NCBI RefSeq assembly: GCF_024171695.1
Contig: NZ_JAMTCF010000014.1
Coordinates: forward strand, 186,001 to 250,000
DNA length: 64,000 nt
Source of the DNA: Actinosynnema pretiosum
GTDB taxonomy: Bacteria; Actinomycetota; Actinomycetes; Mycobacteriales; Pseudonocardiaceae
Direction: 5' to 3'
Made by a program: the position numbers and the translations under genes. The notes below the pieces were generated by a model, which was not told the DNA's origin, did not search any database, and saw nothing but the letters and a program-made list of their open reading frames with translations. The stretch's first letter is position 1; every line of letters begins with the position of its first letter. Below are positions 58,967 to 64,000 of the stretch, piece after piece.

Positions 58967-60354
58967 GAGCGCCTCCTCGTACTGGACCGCCTGCTGTGCG
59001 TGGCGGTGTCGGGAAGAAGGCCCCAGCGGCGCAGTACCGGCGTGATCGCCTGCCGCAGGCGGGGTGGGGTGACCTCGGCGGTGATGCCTGCCGCGGCGAG
59101 ATCGGGATCGTGCGGCACGAACACCGCGTCGGGTAGCAGAGCGCTCACCCTCCGTCCGGCGGCACCGGCAACCCCTGTCGGCCAGCGTTTCGTACCCATC
59201 ACCACCAGCTGCACGGGTGCGGTGGCCACTGCGGCCGAAATCCAGTGGTCGAGCCGGGCGAGAACCTGTTCGGCATGCAGCAGCGAGGGACGGCTGGGGC
59301 GCACCACCACCAGTGGTCGGGGCTGAGGTATGCCGCGCCGAAGCCATGCGCCCGCCCCCGCCAGCGGATGGGCGGTCACCCGCCACGGGTCGTGGCCGAG
59401 GTCGACCACGGTGGCGTGCGGTTGCTGCATCGGTGGCCGCCACCAGCGCGGCGGCGGCACCATGCCCGGTGACAGGACCGGAAGGCAGGTTTCCAACTGC
59501 GCCAGCAGGGCTTGTGCCCGCCAAGAGAAGCGGATGCGCACCTGTGGGTGCGGGTGGGCCAACCACGGGCCCTGCGCCCGAGCGGCGGCGGACAGACCCG
59601 AGCGCGGAGGGTCGGCCGGGTCGACCAGTAGCACGCGGTGCCGCCCGAGTTGAAGAACGTCGGCCAGCACCGCGGCCAACACCGAGGCCCCTGCGCCGGG
59701 CGAGCCGGCCAACACCGGGATCACCGCCCCGAAGCCGGTCCAGTTCACCGGCGTGATGACATCGGGCGGCAGTCCTTGGCGTTGCAGCGCCGCCGCAGCG
59801 GTCGCGACCGCACCCGTCGTCGTGTGCGCGATGCTCTCGGGCGCAGTGGGTCGGTCACCACCGAAGACCTGTTGAGCGCGGACGGTGTTCTCGACTGCGG
59901 CGGCCGCGGCGGCGAGCATCCCCGCTTCCACCGCGGCGTCGATGTCGGCGCCGGGCAGTCCCGGCCACGGTCGCCGGGCGGCCAGCACGAGATCGGACTC
60001 GACAGTGTGCAGGCCCTTGGGTTCGGCAGGATCTGCCGGGGGAATCGGTGGCATGTTTGAGAACGGCGTGGTGCTCTGCGCCATCGAGGAGGGGGTGTCC
60101 GTCGGCGGCGTGTCGCCGGAGGGGGGTGAAGCACCCTGCCGGTGGAGAGCGTGTCTGGCCGGGTGCTCCGCGAGCACCGGTTCGGTAAAGCCCGCCAGCG
60201 CCTGGTCATGGGGCGCGTGCGCCGGGACGGGTGGCGAGATGGTGCCCAGCTGTTCACCAAGTCGGGTGCCCTTATCGAAGGACACCGACGTCACCGGGGT
60301 CGTGGAGCCAGTGGGACCATCGTGCCCACGGGCATTGTGGCTCGTGGCGGTCAC
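58963..60354 (-). CDS. ParA/MinD-like protein with degenerate P-loop, 463 aa
   Basis: GTG 60354 has AAGGAGAAGGG upstream on the minus strand. The first ~200 residues are Pro/Ala-rich and low complexity. Then GAVIPVLAGSPGAGASVLAA (about 209-228) stands where ParA-type proteins have KGGVGKTT, followed by LGRHRVLLVDPADPPRSGLS in the place of the switch aspartate. The P-loop lysine is replaced by Ala, so ATP hydrolysis is doubtful. First gene of the secretion operon; probably guides complex assembly or localisation. Confidence 0.75.
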   Translation of the reverse strand: MTATSHNARGHDGPTGSTTPVTSVSFDKGTRLGEQLGTISPPVPAHAPHDQALAGFTEPVLAEHPARHALHRQGASPPSGDTPPTDTPSSMAQSTTPFSNMPPIPPADPAEPKGLHTVESDLVLAARRPWPGLPGADIDAAVEAGMLAAAAAAVENTVRAQQVFGGDRPTAPESIAHTTTGAVATAAAALQRQGLPPDVITPVNWTGFGAVIPVLAGSPGAGASVLAAVLADVLQLGRHRVLLVDPADPPRSGLSAAARAQGPWLAHPHPQVRIRFSWRAQALLAQLETCLPVLSPGMVPPPRWWRPPMQQPHATVVDLGHDPWRVTAHPLAGAGAWLRRGIPQPRPLVVVRPSRPSLLHAEQVLARLDHWISAAVATAPVQLVVMGTKRWPTGVAGAAGRRVSALLPDAVFVPHDPDLAAAGITAEVTPPRLRQAITPVLRRWGLLPDTATHSRRSSTRRRS

Positions 60355-60810
60355 GCCCTTCTCCTTCCTGGGTAGCGCCGGTGCGGGTAGGCGGCCGAGG
60401 GCGTCCCGTGACGTCTGGTGTGCGGGGTGGAACTGCCTTCGGCGATGCGGGGGTGGTCTGCTAGCGGCCTCTGCCGACCGCCCGACGGCCCTAGACAGGG
60501 CGTGCGAGGGCACGCCAGGCAGCCGCGGCGGTTCCTGGAACCGGAGTCCGACACCCCGCTGTGTCTGGTTCTTTTGTTGTCGAAGCCTTGGTCATCGGCA
60601 TCGGCGAGACGGTCGGCGCGCCGCTACGACGCGGTGCGGCTGCTCGACCTCGTGTGTCGGTCATGCATCAAGCCCTTGTGCGGTTCACCGGAACAACCCC
60701 GGTGCCCCTCGGTCTCCTGGGCCTGTAGAGCCGGTCGGGTCTTGCGTGGACGGTCCGCCCACGCAATGACCTCGTCGGCGGTTAGCAGTCACCAACCCGC
60801 CCCCCGAACG
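60355..60810. other. Gene-free part of the 612-bp divergent region
   Basis: No coding frame on either strand. It holds a hairpin TTGCGTGG (60742) / CCACGCAA (to 60766) and must contain the promoter of the leftward secretion operon. GGAACCGGAGTCC-type short repeats near 60535 are not distinctive. Confidence 0.45.
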
Positions 60811-60877
60811 TCCATTTCAGTTGACGTGCTACCAGTTAAAGGATATGTGATATGTCAGGGATGTCAACTGATGTGGA
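60811..60877 (+). promoter_or_regulatory. Promoter and paired operators of the EspR-like regulator
   Basis: An inverted site TCCATTTCAGTTGAC (60811-60825) overlaps a -35 box TTGACG (60821-60826), which is 17 bp from -10 TATGTG (60844-60849). A direct site GTCAACTGATGTGGA lies at 60863-60877, just past the expected start point. The same sequence occurs before the relaxase gene (43452). Binding here would repress the regulator and probably the divergent operon. Confidence 0.7.
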
Positions 60878-60966
60878 CGCGCGAGAGTGCGGTCGTCTAG
60901 ATTCTGCCTTCACGGGCGGTCGTCGACCGTCCATGACACGTCCCGGACCAACGAGGAGGCACTGCC

Positions 60967-61431
60967 GTGGCAGAGACACCCACGCTCGCGCAGACCATCG
61001 ACAAGCTCTTCAAGACGATCAAGCGGCCCGACGGCCGCGAGCACTCCATGGAGGCGGTCGCCAAGGCGTGCACCGCCTGGCTGCGCGAGCGCGATCAGGG
61101 CAAGTCCTTTTCCAAGGAGTACATGCGTCAGCTTCGCTCGGGGGCCGCGAATAATCCCACCAAGAACCACCTTGAAGCGCTCGCGGCCTTCTTCGATGTC
61201 GCCCCGGCGATCTTCCTCGACTCGGAAAGTTCCCGGCAGATCCAGGCCGACCTCGAACTGGTGGCCGCAGTGCGCGATACTGGGGTGCAGGCAGTCGCCC
61301 TGCGCGCTCTGAGTCTCTCGCCAGCCAACCGGGCGCAGATCCTGGAAATCATGCGCACCATGCAGGCGAAGCAAGCTGGTGACATCGGCAACGATGCGTC
61401 CGCAGCCGAATCGAGGCAGTCGTCGACCTGA
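60967..61431 (+). CDS. EspR-like XRE-family regulator, 154 aa
   Basis: GTG 60967 with GAGGAGG at 60953. It resembles mycobacterial EspR along its length: TLAQTIDKLFKTIKRPDGRE, a helix-turn-helix ending SKEYMRQLRSGAANNPTKNH, LEALAAFFDVAPAIFLD, then the dimerisation helices LELVAAVRDTGVQAVALRAL and RAQILEIMRTMQ. EspR-type proteins dimerise with paired DNA sites and can loop DNA. The paired operators upstream suggest autoregulation and control of transfer genes. Paired with the ImmA/IrrE protein that follows on the other strand. Confidence 0.88.
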   Translation: MAETPTLAQTIDKLFKTIKRPDGREHSMEAVAKACTAWLRERDQGKSFSKEYMRQLRSGAANNPTKNHLEALAAFFDVAPAIFLDSESSRQIQADLELVAAVRDTGVQAVALRALSLSPANRAQILEIMRTMQAKQAGDIGNDASAAESRQSST

Positions 61432-61525
61432 CGCACCTGTTGGCCTAGCAACCGATGACGGTCCTGTGCCACAGAGCAGCTGGCCGAGCCTGAGCACGGC
61501 CGAGCACGTGGTGGCCAGCGCATCG

Positions 61526-62563
61526 TCACCGGTCACTCCGAGCTCCGCCGACGGCGGTCCAACCGACTGCCTCCTCGGCCTGTCGGCGTAAGGCGATCAC
61601 ATTCGGGTCCCCGCGCAGAGCGGTGCCTACCCGGACCAATCGATGCGCCTCAGCGAGCAGATCCGGCGTTCCGGAACGGTTCCGGGGCAGAATGAGGTCA
61701 ACCACCTCATCGTGGTGCCGACGACCGGCACGGCGAGCGTCTAGAGCGGCACCGAGTTCGGCCGCCTCCAGCAGCACATCGGCTGCCGTGGCGTCTAGGC
61801 CTCGCATGTCGGCGGTGGCCAACGCCCACCCCGGAAGTTCTGGCGGGATGTATGGGCGCAGCACGAGCTGGGCATCCCGGATCTCCAGAACACGACGGTA
61901 GAGCCGAAACCTCGCGCGTTTGCTCGGACTCAGGGAATCCTCGTCCACACTGTGCAGTCGCACCTGCGGGATTTCGGCGGTCAGTTGCCGCCACAACGGC
62001 GCAAGGTCCTGGGTGATCTGCCACGCCCGTCGACGGACCGGATGATCAGAAATAGCCTCCGCATCCTCAGAAGTATCTTGCTGCGCTGACATGCCTTCCA
62101 GATGACGGTTGCGGGCACCGCTGACTCGCGAGAGCACCAACGAGGCGAACAGCTCAGCCTCGCGCTCGTGGAGGGAGTCGTAGATGGTTCGCCGCAGGAT
62201 GCGCCGCACCAGCGCGGGCGACAATGTCGGCAACAGCAGCCGCAGCACATCGTCACGAGCAATAAGCGCAGACCCATCACCGTCGGGGCCCGAGGGAGTG
62301 TGATCCAAAAGCAAGTGACCGACCTCATGCAACACTGTGTGTTGTGCTTGCAAGGGCGGTACATCTTCGACGTAGAAGATGTAATCGACTTCCACTGTGC
62401 GGATCAGCATCCCACAGGGCTGATCGACACCGGGACGCCCCGGAACGAGCTCGATCTTCTTGCCCCGCTTCGTAGACAGCGCGGCCAGGAACTGATCGAT
62501 ATCAAACGGACGAGGGATAACTAGCGTACTGATCAGTCTTTCACAGCGTGCCACCATGCTCAA
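61526..62563 (-). CDS. ImmA/IrrE metallopeptidase fused to a DUF6545-like C-terminal domain, 345 aa
   Basis: TTG 62563 has AAAGGAG nine bases upstream; ATG 62557 is equally possible. The N-terminal ImmA/IrrE part has RCERLISTLVIPRPFDIDQF and the zinc motif TVLHEVGHLLLDH (HEVGH about 79-83) with a later EREAELFASLVLS. The C-terminal part (KRARFRLYRRVLEIRDAQLV; LRPYIPPEL; DMRGLDATAADVLLEAAELG) resembles the cytosolic tail of MAB_1171c/DUF6545 membrane proteins, which usually neighbour ImmA/IrrE genes. Here it is joined directly and lacks the membrane part. It probably cleaves the EspR-like repressor. Confidence 0.8.
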   Translation of the reverse strand: MSMVARCERLISTLVIPRPFDIDQFLAALSTKRGKKIELVPGRPGVDQPCGMLIRTVEVDYIFYVEDVPPLQAQHTVLHEVGHLLLDHTPSGPDGDGSALIARDDVLRLLLPTLSPALVRRILRRTIYDSLHEREAELFASLVLSRVSGARNRHLEGMSAQQDTSEDAEAISDHPVRRRAWQITQDLAPLWRQLTAEIPQVRLHSVDEDSLSPSKRARFRLYRRVLEIRDAQLVLRPYIPPELPGWALATADMRGLDATAADVLLEAAELGAALDARRAGRRHHDEVVDLILPRNRSGTPDLLAEAHRLVRVGTALRGDPNVIALRRQAEEAVGWTAVGGARSDR

Positions 62564-62804
62564 GGCCGCGGGCTCCTTTGGCGGTCCAACACTGCGCACG
62601 AGCACTGGACGATGGGTGTTCTGTTTTCCGTGCAAATTCGTCTGAAATATCCTGCATGATCATGCGTTCGGACGTGTACGGTTTGATCGGCCGCCACGCG
62701 TCCTTGACTACGACCGCTCCGTCGCCATATCGGCACGACCGTGCCGTCCAGGAACCAGCCTGCACGAACTACGGCATCGTCGTAGGCGCGCGTTGCGGCA
62801 GCGG

Positions 62805-63236
62805 TCACCAGTAGGTCGTCTCGGTCACCACGGCCGCCGGTCGCTCCGCCAGCAGCAGACGGGCCTGGAAGTCCAGCGCCGGGACGTCTGCACGCACCGG
62901 TCCGGCGATGCGCACGGTGAACTGGGTGGCGCGTTGCACCGCCGTGCCGAGTAGTTCCCCCAGTAGGACGCTGCCCTCTCTCGGCACCGTGTGCCCGTCG
63001 ATCCCGAGGCCCAGGGCCGGTTCGTACACCAACGCGGTCACCGTGGCCAGGTGCACGGTCGGGTCGCCGACGGCAGGCACCAGGTAGCCCTCGCGCACGG
63101 TGACACGGGTACCGGGCGGGATGTCGAGCAGCGTGGCCTCCAACTCGTTCGCCTCGCGGCGCGTGTCGGGCGCCCGTGCTTTTCCGCGCACGGTGACGCC
63201 TGTCCACCAGGACAGGACCGCGGTGTAGCTTGCCAT
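62805..63236 (-). CDS. Hypothetical protein, 143 aa
   Basis: ATG at 63236. Beta-rich: YTAVLSWWTGVTVRGKARAP; TLLDIPPGTRVTVREGYLVP; VYEPALGLGIDGHTVPREGS; FTVRIAGPVRADVPALDFQA. No signal or membrane segment. No family recognised. The ~240 bp upstream of the ImmA gene (62564-62804) contain no convincing coding sequence. Confidence 0.65.
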   Translation of the reverse strand: MASYTAVLSWWTGVTVRGKARAPDTRREANELEATLLDIPPGTRVTVREGYLVPAVGDPTVHLATVTALVYEPALGLGIDGHTVPREGSVLLGELLGTAVQRATQFTVRIAGPVRADVPALDFQARLLLAERPAAVVTETTYW

Positions 63237-63369
63237 GCGCTCGGTGTTGACGCGTGTCGATGTCGATGGGGAACAAGTTGTCTCTCCTTCCTGGGGATCG
63301 GCGGTAGAGGCGTGGCCCGCCCTCCTGGGAAGTGGGGGCGGGCCACGCGCCGAGGGTCGATCACCCGGT

Positions 63370-63741
63370 TCACCCGGTGACGGGGTGTTGGGCGACGACG
63401 ACCGACGGCGCCGGTGCCGGGATCACGACCATGCTGGTCGTCGGCGAACCAGTCGACGGATTGGTCGATGCCGGGACCTCCGGTGCCGACGCCGGCGTCA
63501 ACGACGAGGTTGTCGACGGGGTGGTGGTCGGGCGGGACGTCGTGGTGGTCGGCTTGGGTACGCTCGTGGTCGGCTTGGGCGTGGTGATCGTGGGCGCGGT
63601 TGTCGTCGTGGACGGTGGGATGCTTATTCCCGCCGCCTGTGCCGATGCGTTGGTCGTGACCAGCAGGGTGGCCGCACCGGCGACGAGGGCACCGGCTGCC
63701 ATACCGGCCAGGGCGATGCGGGCAGATCTGGTGGTTGCCAC
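63370..63741 (-). CDS. Secreted Thr/Pro-rich protein, 123 aa
   Basis: The signal peptide has basic start MATTRSAR, hydrophobic core IALAGMAAGALVAGAATLLV and likely cleavage after NASA. The mature part is a Thr/Pro/Ser repeat region (TTPKPTTSVPKPTTTTSRPT), suitable for wall spanning or glycosylation, with a short hydrophobic end (MVVIPAPAPSVVVAQ). No catalytic domain. It neighbours the L,D-transpeptidase, so a cell-envelope role is likely. Confidence 0.7.
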   Translation of the reverse strand: MATTRSARIALAGMAAGALVAGAATLLVTTNASAQAAGISIPPSTTTTAPTITTPKPTTSVPKPTTTTSRPTTTPSTTSSLTPASAPEVPASTNPSTGSPTTSMVVIPAPAPSVVVAQHPVTG

Positions 63742-63793
63742 TGTTCTCCTTGTGATTGACTGGTTTTTCGAGTACTAGGCGATGCACTGCGGT

Positions 63794-64000
63794 CTAGGTG
63801 ATGACTACGGCGGTGCCTGCCGGAATGGGCTGTCCGTCGTTGCCGGTGGTCACGGCGTGGAGTGCGTCGGCGGGAACGCGGACGCAGCCATCGGAGCTGG
63901 CGGTGCCGAACACGCCGTGGTCAGGCCAGCCGTGGATACCGATGGTGCCGGGGCCTCCGCCGTAGGTGGTGTAGGTGTCGGAGTGCGCGCCGAGCACCAC
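63794..64000 (-). CDS. L,D-transpeptidase (YkuD domain), truncated by the window edge
   Basis: The visible C-terminal 68 residues contain GTIGIHGWPDHGVFGTASSD followed by GCVRVPADAL, the HG...S-GC-R catalytic signature of YkuD L,D-transpeptidases (His, Ser, Cys, Arg present), and end AGTAVVIT. The N-terminus lies beyond 64000. It would make 3-3 peptidoglycan cross-links or attach proteins outside the membrane. Confidence 0.88.
   Translation of the reverse strand: MVLGAHSDTYTTYGGGPGTIGIHGWPDHGVFGTASSDGCVRVPADALHAVTTGNDGQPIPAGTAVVIT

Noticed and set aside
60514-60800. oriT in the divergent region
   Set aside because: A single 8-bp hairpin (60742-60766) is present, but there is no recognisable nick motif, and the region upstream of the relaxase is the more usual position.
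62541-62765. Small minus-strand protein upstream of the ImmA/IrrE gene
   Set aside because: It overlaps the start region of the ImmA/IrrE gene, has no RBS and no protein-like pattern apart from a short helical stretch.

Overview
The window is high-GC actinobacterial DNA. It uses GTG and TTG starts freely, and it carries a GlxR/Rv3676-type Crp, an EspR-like XRE regulator, an SCO6880-type type IV secretion system and an ImmA/IrrE protein with a DUF6545-like tail. It reads as part of a conjugative plasmid or large integrative element, most likely from a Pseudonocardiales-type host; the taxon is inferred. I recognise no replication initiator, integrase, rRNA, tRNA or CRISPR array.

Layout. (1) About 0.2-38.3 kb, all on the plus strand, is an accessory array of short genes. 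Most are separate transcription-unit-like cassettes made of a gene, a long stem-loop, a leader, a strong ribosome binding site and the next gene. Recognisable products are a ParB-like protein with duplicated metal-binding-like modules, DUF4192, DUF6884, DUF5983, DUF4326, DUF932, a Crp regulator, a ComM/YifB paralogue with a ruined P-loop, an N6-adenine-type DNA methyltransferase, a Mom-like DNA modifier (broken), a YspA/SLOG protein and SSB. Many others are orphan proteins with Cys/His clusters. At least eight genes here are broken, several by an in-frame TAG. (2) 38.5-43.1 kb holds a membrane protein, a convergent small HTH/coiled-coil protein, a 440-aa orphan, and a lower-GC intergenic region with a nested inverted repeat that is the best origin candidate. 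(3) 43.4-60.4 kb is the conjugation module. A 1,626-aa MobF relaxase-helicase and one further gene lie on the plus strand. A tightly overlapping minus-strand operon encodes a ParA-like ATPase, a small two-TM protein, a VirB8-like protein, a VirB6/TrbL-like protein, a PrgI/SCO6880 protein, a VirB4 ATPase, a lytic transglycosylase/C40 peptidase, a VirD4-type coupling protein and a DUF4913 protein. (4) 60.8-64 kb holds the EspR-like regulator, the ImmA/IrrE-DUF6545 fusion, and secreted or cell-wall proteins ending in a truncated L,D-transpeptidase.

How it fits together. A shared operator-like motif, GTCAACTRATRTGGACG, lies in front of the relaxase gene, the EspR-like regulator (shared with the divergent secretion operon) and the HTH/coiled-coil gene, so one regulator probably controls transfer. 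The relaxase nicks and unwinds the DNA, the coupling protein hands it to the secretion channel, and the cell-wall hydrolase opens the wall. The accessory array would supply partitioning, SSB, DNA modification and regulation.

The most unusual signals are non-coding. One is a family of more than a dozen nested long inverted repeats at gene boundaries in the accessory array, absent from the conjugation module. Another is a separate three-tier structured element present twice (upstream of the DUF4326 and ssb genes) with compensatory base changes. The third is a roughly 240-bp leader copied in front of different genes.
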